46,776 bases of DNA from a virus. Positions 38,712 to 44,800 of the stretch are shown in pieces (position 1 is the stretch's first letter; each line of letters starts with the position of its first letter). The notes under the pieces are model-generated. The model was not told the DNA's origin. It did no database searches and worked only from the letters and a program-made list of their open reading frames with translations. The translations under genes were made by a program, and so were the position numbers. The stretch spans positions 1-46,776 of IMG/VR virus record IMGVR_UViG_3300036944_001100. One strand, 5' to 3'.

Positions 38712-38993
38712 TTAGTTCCATAAAGTTTTAAGCCAAACCAATCTTTTTTTAATTGGTCCTAACTCTGTTGTATGAGGTAGTATTGCTGCTGTTGTTAAGT
38801 CTTTTGCGGTAGTAATAGGATCGGTTACTACTACAGGTAAGACTTCTTCAATAGTAGATTCTCCATTAGAAACTTTTAAAGTTAGCACTAAGTTTTCTAA
38901 AGAGAAGCTAATATAGGCACCAAATAAAGCACCTAAAAAGCCAAAGAGTAAGTAAGTTAAGAGTTTATTTTTTAGGTTATTGTTTATTTCCAA
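38712..38993 (-). CDS. Hypothetical membrane protein
   Basis: 93 residues from TTG 38993, chosen because AAGGAGG lies 5-6 bases upstream. N-terminal membrane helix 'KLLTYLLFGFLGALFGAYIS', then a Thr/Val-rich likely periplasmic part. The 130 bases downstream (38582-38711) hold no convincing gene. Confidence 0.6.
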   Translation of the reverse strand: MEINNNLKNKLLTYLLFGFLGALFGAYISFSLENLVLTLKVSNGESTIEEVLPVVVTDPITTAKDLTTAAILPHTTELGPIKKRLVWLKTLWN

Positions 38994-39008
38994 CTTTTTC
39001 CTCCTTAT

Positions 39009-39074
39009 TTATTTCTTCCTCAATGGACAATCTCGTCCTTGGTTACAGTCGTGGTTACAAGGTGGACAGGTCAT
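39009..39074 (-). CDS. 21-residue Cys-rich peptide
   Basis: 'MTCPPCNHDCNQGRDCPLRK': four Cys in a C..C...C.....C layout. GGAGGGG is 2 bases before the ATG, and the ATG overlaps the Lar-like stop (ATGA). Peptides with 'CNQGRDCP' are recurrent in phage genomes, often unannotated; a single zinc site is likely. Ends 16 bases before the next gene. Confidence 0.6.
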   Translation of the reverse strand: MTCPPCNHDCNQGRDCPLRKK

Positions 39075-39568
39075 TTCCCCTCCAGTTCAGCCAGCACGGC
39101 GCGGGCATCCTCACAAATGCCATAGGCCGTAATGTGTAAATCTCTGTCCATGGCATCTTGGCAGTAACATATGTTATCACCAAGGTCTCCAGCATCTTCC
39201 ATCAGATTCCGCAGCGCCTCCACCGCTTTAGCGAGTTTGGCTTCTGCCGCTCCCCACTTTTTAATCCAAGCCATTGCCTCTGAATGCCATTGCTTTACTT
39301 CGCTTTCCAACTCTTCGATGCGGTCGGCTGGGTCAACCATTTTCCCGACATCAGGAATATGGTCGTTGGCTACAGTCACAGCGGGCAGGGCGCGGATGTT
39401 CCACGCAGCGATGGCTTGCTCTTTTCTATCTGATCCAACTTCTGGCATAGCGTGACAATCATAATTATTACATTCAATGACATAGCTTATTTGTCGATTT
39501 AAATCGTCATAGACTTGGATGAGAGGGTTGGTTCCACAAAACGGGCATGGTTTCAGATCGTCACTCAT
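39071..39568 (-). CDS. Lar-like restriction alleviation family protein
   Basis: 165 residues from ATG 39568 (GGAGGTC upstream). N-terminal zinc ribbon: 'LKPCPFCGTNPL' and 'IECNNYDCHAM', followed by 'KEQAIAAWNIRALP', the Lar-type ending (A...WN.R). The C-terminal half is a coiled coil ('IEELESEVKQWHSEAMAW'). Lar proteins modulate type I restriction. Base composition is visibly GC-richer than the neighbours, with CGG/GCG/CTG-type codons, indicating recent acquisition. Confidence 0.8.
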   Translation of the reverse strand: MSDDLKPCPFCGTNPLIQVYDDLNRQISYVIECNNYDCHAMPEVGSDRKEQAIAAWNIRALPAVTVANDHIPDVGKMVDPADRIEELESEVKQWHSEAMAWIKKWGAAEAKLAKAVEALRNLMEDAGDLGDNICYCQDAMDRDLHITAYGICEDARAVLAELEGK

Positions 39569-40055
39569 CTTTGACCTCCACATACTTCACTGCAATGCGG
39601 GTGGCGGAAAGTTTGGCCCATGCTATTGCATCTGCTTTTTCTTTATAAGCATGGCAAATACCGTCTTTATACTCATTCATCCAGATCACCTTGGGTTCGG
39701 CATAGGGTGTGATCACTTGGAAAGCGATAATATCATAAGATCCAGTGAGGTGTAGCCAAGACCGTCTCCAGCCGATTGCAAGATCAGTAAATGATCCAGT
39801 AGTACCACGACACCACACTTGAACTTTAGTATTAGGATGCACAGGGCAGTCGCCACCGTTCCAGCCGTGGATTTCACCGTTGTTATAGTCAGTCATTTTT
39901 GGCTCCATACCTTCTGCATAGCGTTTCATCTGTGCCTTTGCCTCCTCAAGGTAGTTACTAGCACCACCAACACCACCTGTCTCATCAAACCATACAAACA
40001 CATTTTCACCATATTGGTAGATGTCTGGTTCTACTCTAATAGGATAGGTTGTCAT
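39561..40055 (-). CDS. Conserved protein, cargo of the same GC-rich segment
   Basis: 164 residues from ATG 40055. 'EIHGWNGGDCPVHPNTKVQV' is a recognisable motif of phage and prophage proteins of unknown role (GWnGG.cPv.p.t.V). The start end of the gene is AT-rich while the stop end is GC-rich, so a composition border runs through it. It overlaps Lar by 8 bases. Confidence 0.7.
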   Translation of the reverse strand: MTTYPIRVEPDIYQYGENVFVWFDETGGVGGASNYLEEAKAQMKRYAEGMEPKMTDYNNGEIHGWNGGDCPVHPNTKVQVWCRGTTGSFTDLAIGWRRSWLHLTGSYDIIAFQVITPYAEPKVIWMNEYKDGICHAYKEKADAIAWAKLSATRIAVKYVEVKDE

Positions 40056-40348
40056 TTCCAAACCCTCGCTTCTACGTTGTAACCTTCAAACCGATGTACA
40101 AGTACCACTTCATAGCCTTGTAGTTGGGCTGCATGTTTTCGAAGATGACGTCTGAAAGCCTTGTAGCTTCGACAGTGACAACAAGTAGAAGAACCCTCAG
40201 GGAAAGGGCCTTCTGTCTTCCACTGTCTAGTTTTGTGGCACCACCACAAAGTGTCATACTCTGCGTTTCCAAAGGTTGTTATCCAAAGGAAACGACTAGA
40301 AAGAATACGTTTACGTAGACCAGCTTCAAAGGTTGTTATTGTTTTCAT
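40052..40348 (-). CDS. Hypothetical protein with CxxC
   Basis: 98 residues. 'GSSTCCHCRSYKAFRRHLRK' has a Cys/His cluster that may bind zinc. 'YDTLWWCHKTRQWKTEGPFP' is distinctive. It starts in the preceding stop (ATGA). No function recognised. Confidence 0.62.
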   Translation of the reverse strand: MKTITTFEAGLRKRILSSRFLWITTFGNAEYDTLWWCHKTRQWKTEGPFPEGSSTCCHCRSYKAFRRHLRKHAAQLQGYEVVLVHRFEGYNVEARVWK

Positions 40349-40512
40349 TCTAGTGATTCCATGAGATTACTGTCTGACCAAGCCTCTTCATAAGCTTGAT
40401 CGGCTAGCGCTTCCCAACGACCATAGACTTGTGGGTTAAAAGCTGTTGCAATAACACCAACAAGTATAAGATAAGTCAAGAGAGAGTTAATAAGTTTCAT
40501 AGCATTTAACAT
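40345..40512 (-). CDS. Small membrane protein
   Basis: 55 residues from ATG 40512 with AGAGGTG upstream. One membrane segment 'LINSLLTYLILVGVIATAF' and an acidic tail ('YEEAWSDSNLMESLE'). The Shine-Dalgarno is read from the opposite strand of the first bases of the rightward promoter at 40520. Confidence 0.6.
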   Translation of the reverse strand: MLNAMKLINSLLTYLILVGVIATAFNPQVYGRWEALADQAYEEAWSDSNLMESLE

Positions 40513-40519
40513 AGTTTTC

Positions 40520-40539
40520 ACCTCTTAGCGATAAAGAAG
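40520..40539 (+). promoter_or_regulatory. Solitary rightward phage promoter
   Basis: Plus strand ACCTCTTAGCGATAAAGAAG, one base from the consensus in the TATA region (CGATA for CTATA). It lies opposite to all genes for several kilobases and therefore does not serve a coding operon. Confidence 0.68.
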
Positions 40540-40553
40540 AATGAGAGTTCTTT

Positions 40554-40583
40554 GGGGGTTGTCAGTAGGTTCAGTTAGAAGAT
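40554..40583 (+). repeat. G-rich direct repeat, copy A
   Basis: GGGGGTTGTCAGTAGG followed by TTCAGTTAGAAGAT. It matches copy B (40612-40639) over its whole length apart from two single-base C insertions. Copy spacing is 58 bases. Confidence 0.8.
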
Positions 40584-40611
40584 TTCTAGCTATATTTCTC
40601 TTTAGGGGGAG

Positions 40612-40639
40612 GGGGGTTGTAGTAGGTTAGTTAGAAGAT
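40612..40639 (+). repeat. G-rich direct repeat, copy B
   Basis: GGGGGTTGTAGTAGG followed by TTAGTTAGAAGAT. It is preceded by GGGGGAG, so the whole G-tract is G5-A-G6 (40605-40616). Copies A and B together bring three G-runs of five or more, enough for a quadruplex in RNA or RNA-DNA form. Confidence 0.8.
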
Positions 40640-40658
40640 AAAGATTATTATTCTTCTT

Positions 40659-40889
40659 TTATTTAAAAGGAGTATCTTCTTTAGCACAAGGTATCCATAC
40701 ACGTTTATGTAAACCAACTAAGTTTTCTCTGTTACTATAACGATAATGCTTTTTAGTATTAACAGCAACAATTGTCATTAAACCTTCTTTGTTAACTGCA
40801 AAACGATTATCAGCACGATAGTAACCTTCAGCTGTATGAAAGTTATCATTTGCTACTTCTAGTTTCTGTACATCTGCTACTTTAGTCAT
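40659..40889 (-). CDS. Hypothetical protein
   Basis: 76 residues from ATG 40889 (AAAGGA upstream, inside the preceding gene's end). 'ANDNFHTAEGYYRADNRFAV' and 'YSNRENLVGLHKRVWIPCA' suggest a small beta-rich protein. No motif recognised. Confidence 0.6.
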   Translation of the reverse strand: MTKVADVQKLEVANDNFHTAEGYYRADNRFAVNKEGLMTIVAVNTKKHYRYSNRENLVGLHKRVWIPCAKEDTPFK

Positions 40890-41256
40890 TCCATCCATCC
40901 TTTGTTGTGTAAGACACTTTACGAATTCCAAACGCTTCTATGGCTCGTTGACAACCTGTACAAGGACAACTAGCAGCCAACGACCCATCTTTTAACACTC
41001 TTGCCACGTAGAGCTCACAGTCACTCAGTACTGCTGCTCCGTGTCTATGTATAACCTTTACTATGCAGTCTAACTCTGCATGCAACCAAACTGCTTCAGG
41101 GTGCTTACAGAAACGACCAGCTAGAGGGTGAGTCTTTTCTTTGTTGACTCCTGTAGCTAACACACGGCCTTTATAGACTAGAGCAGCTGCATGCTTTGCT
41201 CTGAACACTGGTTGGCTTGCAAACGCTAACCTCAGGACTCTTTCTTTTGGTTCCAC
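40882..41256 (-). CDS. Deaminase-like zinc protein
   Basis: 124 residues from a GTG start; a downstream start cannot be excluded. 'WLHAELDCIVKVI' (HAE) and 'ASCPCTGCQRAIEAFGI' (PCxxC) form a complete cytidine/deoxycytidylate deaminase zinc site. 'HAAALVYKGRVLATGVNK' is the first strand pair. It is a second deaminase-fold protein beside the dCMP deaminase at 38144 and more divergent; its substrate could be a free nucleoside or nucleotide or something else. Confidence 0.78.
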   Translation of the reverse strand: MEPKERVLRLAFASQPVFRAKHAAALVYKGRVLATGVNKEKTHPLAGRFCKHPEAVWLHAELDCIVKVIHRHGAAVLSDCELYVARVLKDGSLAASCPCTGCQRAIEAFGIRKVSYTTKDGWND

Positions 41257-41540
41257 GATCGGCCTAACTCGAAAATTTCTTTGAAGTCTTCTTTACTAGG
41301 ACGGAACATTCTAGTACCTATTTTTTTGTAAGCCTCTTCCCAAGGCTCTTGCTTATTATAAACAGTATACTCAATATGACCATTAGGAGTGTAAACTTTA
41401 TGTTTACCAGTAAGTCTATCTACTCTAAGAACACCAAGGTTAGGATGTTCTACAATGACCTTACCTGACTCCCAGTAACTATCACTAATGTAGTAGACTT
41501 CTTTGTTATTTAAATATACAGGCTTTGACCAGTCAATCAT
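41232..41540 (-). CDS. Hypothetical protein
   Basis: 102 residues. The first part is beta-rich ('YYISDSYWESGKVIVEHPNL'), the second helical and basic. It overlaps both neighbours (4 and 25 bases). No motif recognised. Confidence 0.62.
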   Translation of the reverse strand: MIDWSKPVYLNNKEVYYISDSYWESGKVIVEHPNLGVLRVDRLTGKHKVYTPNGHIEYTVYNKQEPWEEAYKKIGTRMFRPSKEDFKEIFELGRSWNQKKES

Positions 41541-41758
41541 ACTACATACATTCCTTCAGGTAGCCCTAAGGCGGTTAACAGTTCTTTAAACTGATTGTTT
41601 GTAAACTCGACTACTTCATAGCGATCGAGGTCCTCATTCCATTGACGCACAAAGACTCCTTCGCTGTCTAGTAGTACTTCAACATCTTCTAGTTGACCAC
41701 TCTGATCTAGAAGAGTTACTACTGTTTCTCGAAACTGATGCTCTACTGTAAAACTCAA
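41537..41758 (-). CDS. Hypothetical acidic protein
   Basis: 73 residues from TTG 41758, chosen because it overlaps the preceding stop as TTGA, the same coupling used by neighbours; the longer frame from 41818 runs inside the upstream gene. Acidic ('GQLEDVEVLLDSEGVFV', 'WNEDLDRYEVVEF'). Function unknown. Confidence 0.55.
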   Translation of the reverse strand: MSFTVEHQFRETVVTLLDQSGQLEDVEVLLDSEGVFVRQWNEDLDRYEVVEFTNNQFKELLTALGLPEGMYVV

Positions 41759-41892
41759 CGAGTCACCGCTTGATACCAGTACAGCCCTTCTTTGTAAGTT
41801 GATCCTACTAGGCTCCAACCTAGAAGAATCATACGCTGACAGTCTTTTAACAGAGTAGCTTGTGACGCTGCTCTTAACATTGTTTGTGTCAT
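41755..41892 (-). CDS. Small hypothetical protein
   Basis: 45 residues, 'MTQTMLRAASQATLLKDCQR' followed by a Trp/Tyr-rich stretch ending in 'GLYWYQAVTR'. TGGAGTC is 5 bases before the ATG. Small proteins of this 'L..GW.....gglyW' type are seen in other phages, function unknown. Confidence 0.6.
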   Translation of the reverse strand: MTQTMLRAASQATLLKDCQRMILLGWSLVGSTYKEGLYWYQAVTR

Positions 41893-41922
41893 GTCGACTC
41901 CAGTTTGAAAAAAAAAAATGTA

Positions 41923-41943
41923 ACTAAACCCCAAAGGATTTAG
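41923..41943 (-). terminator. Leftward terminator with U11 tract
   Basis: On the minus strand CTAAATCC-TTTG-GGGTTTAG folds as an 8-pair stem with one U-G wobble, which on the other strand would be a C-A mismatch. The run T11 follows after TTACA. The stop codon of the micro-ORF at 41940 is inside the stem. Confidence 0.7.
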
Positions 41944-42041
41944 AAAAGAGCTTTATGTAAGAAGAAAAAAGCTCGAATTGTTAGACGAAATAGGAAGTAG
42001 ATACCACAAATAAATATTAGTGTATATGCATCTGTAAACAT
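41940..42041 (-). CDS. 33-residue transmembrane micro-protein between two terminators
   Basis: 'MFTDAYTLIFICGIYFLF' plus 'RLTIRAFFFLHKALF': one hydrophobic helix and a basic aromatic tail. AAAGGT is 7 bases upstream. It is flanked by terminators at 42067-42096 and 41923-41943. Whether it is translated is not certain. Confidence 0.5.
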   Translation of the reverse strand: MFTDAYTLIFICGIYFLFRLTIRAFFFLHKALF

Positions 42042-42066
42042 TAATTTTACCTTTCGAAAAAAAAAA

Positions 42067-42096
42067 AATAGCACAACCTGTTAGGGTCATGCTATT
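42067..42096 (-). terminator. Leftward terminator with U12 tract
   Basis: Minus strand AATAGCA / TGCTATT outer stem plus an inner ACC/GGT-type stem, then T12. It separates the first ten or so leftward early genes from those downstream. Confidence 0.85.
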
Positions 42097-42102
42097 TCTT
42101 TG

Positions 42103-42276
42103 TTAAACACCAAGTTTTACACGGTCTTCAGTTCCCTGAAGAGTAGACTCAACCAGCCTACCATAGGCCAATCGTTGTTCTTTGGTCATAAGCTCAAGTA
42201 ACTTCTGAGTTGGTCGTAACCAAGTCTGGTTAACTTGAACTTCAGCATGACCATCTTTATTAGTACGATAGTTCAT
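42103..42276 (-). CDS. Hypothetical small protein
   Basis: 57 residues ('MNYRTNKDGHAEVQVNQTWL', 'KEQRLAYGRLVESTLQGTED'). Its ATG overlaps the preceding stop (TAATG). The stop is 6 bases before the terminator at 42067-42096. No motif recognised. Confidence 0.62.
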   Translation of the reverse strand: MNYRTNKDGHAEVQVNQTWLRPTQKLLELMTKEQRLAYGRLVESTLQGTEDRVKLGV

Positions 42277-42455
42277 TACAAGAACTCCTTCCAGTTCATA
42301 GTTACAGTTAACTCAGTTGAAACATAGAAGATCCAATCAGGTTGATCAGAAACCTTATGATCTTTCACTACCATCTTCACTTCGGCTTCAGACTCAACAA
42401 TTTGAGATCTGTAGTTGTGATTACTAGTAGCGTCCCAGACAAGTATGTAGAACAT
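42276..42455 (-). CDS. Hypothetical small protein
   Basis: 59 residues from ATG 42455 (GGAGGCTGAA upstream). Alternating beta pattern: 'MFYILVWDATSNHNYRS', 'EVKMVVKDHKV', 'PDWIFYVSTELTVTMNW'. Function unknown. Confidence 0.62.
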   Translation of the reverse strand: MFYILVWDATSNHNYRSQIVESEAEVKMVVKDHKVSDQPDWIFYVSTELTVTMNWKEFL

Positions 42456-42456
42456 T

Positions 42457-42549
42457 TCAGCCTCCAAAGCCATAAGCTACCCAACCAAGTACAAACGGTA
42501 CTGCAAACACCAACACAGCTCCGATGATATCTTCTAGATGTTCTTTCAT
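42457..42549 (-). CDS. 30-residue transmembrane micro-protein
   Basis: 'MKEHLEDIIGAVLVFAVPFV' then 'LGWVAYGFGG'. A single membrane helix with a GG end. GGAG precedes the ATG within the repeated CAACAATGGAG leader. Confidence 0.55.
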   Translation of the reverse strand: MKEHLEDIIGAVLVFAVPFVLGWVAYGFGG

Positions 42550-42614
42550 TTTCAACTCCATTGTTGAGGTTTTGTTTGCGATGCAGTTTAAAGACTTGCA
42601 TCAGGTCTTAGGCT

Positions 42615-42881
42615 TTATTGACCTTGACGCATGTAGTAATCGCCAAGATCTTTGTAGGCATTGCTAAGATTCTCCAAAGCTCTACCATAAGCTTCTTCAA
42701 ACTCATAGTCTTCAGGTGCAGTATGTAGAGTTCCCACTACATTCTTCAACCCTTCTTTTGCAATGTCTACTTTAGTCTGAGCATGATCTACACACTCCTT
42801 CAACCAAAACCTTTCATACATATCGCAAGCTTTTTCAAGCTCTTGATTTCTACGAAAGAACTTAAGTAGCTTAGTCAACAT
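42615..42881 (-). CDS. Hypothetical helical protein
   Basis: 88 residues from ATG 42881, after the CAACAATGGAG leader; the ATG in the leader itself (at 42893) is less likely. Helical, charged ('MLTKLLKFFRRNQELEKACD', 'AYKDLGDYYMRQGQ'). No motif recognised. Confidence 0.62.
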   Translation of the reverse strand: MLTKLLKFFRRNQELEKACDMYERFWLKECVDHAQTKVDIAKEGLKNVVGTLHTAPEDYEFEEAYGRALENLSNAYKDLGDYYMRQGQ

Positions 42882-42931
42882 TTTCGGCTCCATTGTTGGG
42901 AATTTACTAACGTCAGTTATGAGCAGTTTAT

Positions 42932-42947
42932 ACACCTACTCAGGTGT
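42932..42947. repeat. Perfect inverted repeat in gene gap
   Basis: ACACCT-ACTC-AGGTGT, 6-pair stem and 4-base loop. There is no U-run on either side, so it is not a standard terminator. It may be an RNA processing or operator site. Confidence 0.5.
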
Positions 42948-42952
42948 TAGCA

Positions 42953-43147
42953 CTACCAGGAGGGATCTTTAAGATCCTCCCAGTCCGTAGTGGCAATTGA
43001 AGTTTTCACTTCAACCTTACCACGGCAGAAACTGCAAATCCTTGCGGATTTAACAGTCTTGTCAAACACCAAGTAATCCTTGGTATCGACCTGAACACGA
43101 TTCTTACAGATATAGCATCTGCAAGACACGCGGTAGTAAACTCCCAT
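42953..43147 (-). CDS. Small zinc-ribbon protein
   Basis: 64 residues from ATG 43147 (GGAGGTTACC upstream). 'RVSCRCYICKNRVQVDTKDY' and 'ARICSFCRGKVEV' give two CxxC pairs 25-30 residues apart, a typical zinc ribbon. Likely an early host-takeover or nucleic acid-binding protein; no exact family recognised. Confidence 0.68.
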   Translation of the reverse strand: MGVYYRVSCRCYICKNRVQVDTKDYLVFDKTVKSARICSFCRGKVEVKTSIATTDWEDLKDPSW

Positions 43148-43174
43148 GGTAACCTCCATTGTTGGGAATTGAAC

Positions 43175-43297
43175 CTATGTAAGCACAGCTGAAACTGCTG
43201 TCATGTTTTTAGCTAGAAGATAGACTCCGTAAACAACCAAGGCTGTGTAAACAGAATGAATCAACAGTTCTTTTGCAGCTTCGATAAGTAGCTTCAT
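43175..43297 (-). CDS. 40-residue membrane protein
   Basis: 'MKLLIEAAKELLIHSVYTAL' then 'VVYGVYLLAKNMTAVSAVLT'. It has an amphipathic N-terminal helix and one membrane helix. It follows the CAACAATGGAG leader. Confidence 0.55.
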   Translation of the reverse strand: MKLLIEAAKELLIHSVYTALVVYGVYLLAKNMTAVSAVLT

Positions 43298-43331
43298 TTC
43301 TGACTCCATTGTTGAAAGATGATAGTCTGTC

Positions 43332-43559
43332 TTACGCCGTTTCCCTCACTTTTTTACCAGTGAAACGACCTTCTTCTAGCAACTGCAAAAGAATTTCGAA
43401 AGCATCTTCCGACTTTGCATAGAAGCACTCAGCCCAAGTATAACCAGGTTTTAACTTCCGGTCACACACGTATTGTCCGAAACGTAGTCGACGAAGGTCT
43501 AAGTCTTTAGACCAAGTTGACCATAGTTCACGCAATTCGTTTAGTGTCAACTCCATCAT
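43332..43559 (-). CDS. Hypothetical protein
   Basis: 75 residues, helical ('LNELRELWSTWSKDLDLRRL'). ATG overlaps the preceding stop (ATGA), GAGGG upstream. No motif recognised. Confidence 0.62.
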   Translation of the reverse strand: MMELTLNELRELWSTWSKDLDLRRLRFGQYVCDRKLKPGYTWAECFYAKSEDAFEILLQLLEEGRFTGKKVRETA

Positions 43560-43753
43560 GCTACCCTCGTTACCTTTATCTGGTTATCGATTGTAGTGCT
43601 TTTAAACTTACGTTTAAACATCTTGGAGTAGTAATCCATCCGAGAGCTAAAGGTTTTCTTATCCGCGTTTGTTGGACATTTTACAAACGCACTCTCTCCT
43701 ACCTTCAATTCAATGAAGAAGTCATTCCACTTACCATGATAACCACTGCTCAT
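43556..43753 (-). CDS. Hypothetical protein, DNA-binding-like basic tail
   Basis: 65 residues. 'GKWNDFFIELKVGESAFVKC' and 'MDYYSKMFKRKFKSTTIDNQ' plus 'IKVTRVA' match a pattern in small phage proteins where a short basic helix precedes 'i.v.R'. This could be a small DNA-contacting protein. AAGGAG upstream. Confidence 0.62.
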   Translation of the reverse strand: MSSGYHGKWNDFFIELKVGESAFVKCPTNADKKTFSSRMDYYSKMFKRKFKSTTIDNQIKVTRVA

Positions 43754-43799
43754 TTGACGCTCCTTGTTGTCGGGTTAAGTAGTTAGATGCATGCTTAGC

Positions 43800-44030
43800 T
43801 TAGAACGCCAAAACTAGACTGTAAACTAAGGCACCTGCAAAAGGTGTTTTAGTATCAGAGTACTTTAGCAACGCTTTAGTTACTGCAGCTTCTTTCGAGT
43901 CAGCATCTACTCGAAGAGTTTTACTGTAACCACTTTCTCCATCTTCAGAAACAAAATGAAGATCAACAATGTACTGCAAAGCAGAAACACCATCTTTGAT
44001 TTCCACAGTCTCATGCTTCGTAGTCTTCAT
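43800..44030 (-). CDS. Hypothetical early protein
   Basis: 76 residues, first leftward gene after the host-type -10 box at 44059. 'ALQYIVDLHFVSEDGESGYS' and 'VDADSKEAAVTKALLKYSDT' suggest a small alpha/beta fold. AAGGAG upstream. Function unknown. Confidence 0.65.
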   Translation of the reverse strand: MKTTKHETVEIKDGVSALQYIVDLHFVSEDGESGYSKTLRVDADSKEAAVTKALLKYSDTKTPFAGALVYSLVLAF

Positions 44031-44058
44031 CGTGACACTCCTTGTCTTTGATTATCTC

Positions 44059-44064
44059 ATTATA
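44059..44064 (-). promoter_or_regulatory. Probable host sigma-70 -10 box for leftward early genes
   Basis: Minus strand TATAAT, perfect -10 hexamer, about 30 bases before the ATG at 44030. No good -35 is found at 16-18 bases (the region is A-rich), so it may need an activator or be UP-element-driven. It lies in the only large divergent gap between leftward early genes and the PhoH/portal block. Confidence 0.5.
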
Positions 44065-44101
44065 GATACACACTTTTCCTCACTTTTTTTAAGGATTTTT
44101 T

Positions 44102-44800
44102 ATGACTAAAAGAACTCGTCTTCGCCCTTCTAAAACAGAAGTCCAACCACGACCTTTAGTTCAGAAAGCTGTTCACATACAGCCTAAGACAGCCAATCAA
44201 GATCGACTACTTAGAGCTATTGAACAAGCTCAGTTGATCGTTACTATCGGCCCAGCCGGTGTAGGAAAGACTTGGTGTGCAGTTAACGCTGCTGTTAACC
44301 TATTAGTACAAGGAAAAGCAAAGTCAATTATTCTAACAAGAGCAAATATTCCAACAGGTCCTACTTTAGGTTCATTTCCTGGAGACATCGGAGACAAGTT
44401 AGGTCCTTGGTTAGCTCCAATGGTTAACGTTATTAAACAAAGACTAGGTTCTGGAGACTACGATGCTAAGAAACATTCAGGACAAATTCAATTTCAACCT
44501 CTAGAAACTATTCGTGGTGCTTCTTACGAGAATGCTATTATTCTTGTTGACGAGGCTCAGAATCTAAGTTATGAAGAAGTGAAAGCAGTTACTACTCGCA
44601 TCGGTGAGAACTCTAAAATGGTTCTTATGGGTGATCCTATGCAAAGAGACACACGAGACTCTGGTCTTGTTGAGTTTAAAAAGATTATTAACAAATATGA
44701 CTTAGAAATTCCTATTGTTGAGTTCACAGTTGATGACATTGTGCGCTCAGACATTGTAGCTGTGCTTGTTAAGGCCTTCATAAAGCACGAAAAAATCTAA
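44102..44800 (+). CDS. PhoH-like ATPase
   Basis: 232 residues. Walker A 'IVTIGPAGVGKTWCAVNAA', Walker B 'AIILVDEAQNLSYEEVKAV' and 'SKMVLMGDPMQRDTRDSGLV' (sensor) are the PhoH core. PhoH-like proteins are P-loop NTPases, possibly RNA helicases, common in marine and T7/T4-like phages. It leads the rightward late block with the portal gene. TAAGGATT upstream. Confidence 0.9.
   Translation: MTKRTRLRPSKTEVQPRPLVQKAVHIQPKTANQDRLLRAIEQAQLIVTIGPAGVGKTWCAVNAAVNLLVQGKAKSIILTRANIPTGPTLGSFPGDIGDKLGPWLAPMVNVIKQRLGSGDYDAKKHSGQIQFQPLETIRGASYENAIILVDEAQNLSYEEVKAVTTRIGENSKMVLMGDPMQRDTRDSGLVEFKKIINKYDLEIPIVEFTVDDIVRSDIVAVLVKAFIKHEKI

Larger units (their letters stand above)
40513..40658 (+). other. Candidate transcription-primed replication origin (G-rich non-coding region)
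   Basis: A 146-base gap with no gene on either strand. In order on the plus strand: phage promoter (40520-40539); first G-rich repeat (40554-40583); second copy (40612-40639) headed by G5-A-G6 at 40605-40616; then AT-rich DNA (40633-40660). The RNA from the promoter would meet the G-tract about 70-80 bases from its start. No rightward gene follows for 3.5 kb. The layout resembles mitochondrial promoter-CSB II, where G-rich RNA stops a T7-like polymerase and leaves a primer. Origin function is a hypothesis; a regulatory RNA is the alternative. Confidence 0.45.

Noticed and set aside
40072-40318. Overlapping frames on both strands inside the 40052-40348 gene
   Set aside because: The minus frame chosen has start coupling at both ends; the others do not.
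42550-42614. Possible hairpins in the gap upstream of 42549 (AAGAC/GTCTT, GATGCA/TGCATC)
   Set aside because: Mutually exclusive short stems without a U-run; too weak to call.
44051-44070. TATCTCATTATAGATAC on the plus strand as a phage promoter for PhoH
   Set aside because: Only the TATA and a few other positions match the consensus, and a host-type start is equally possible; not strong enough to list as a feature.
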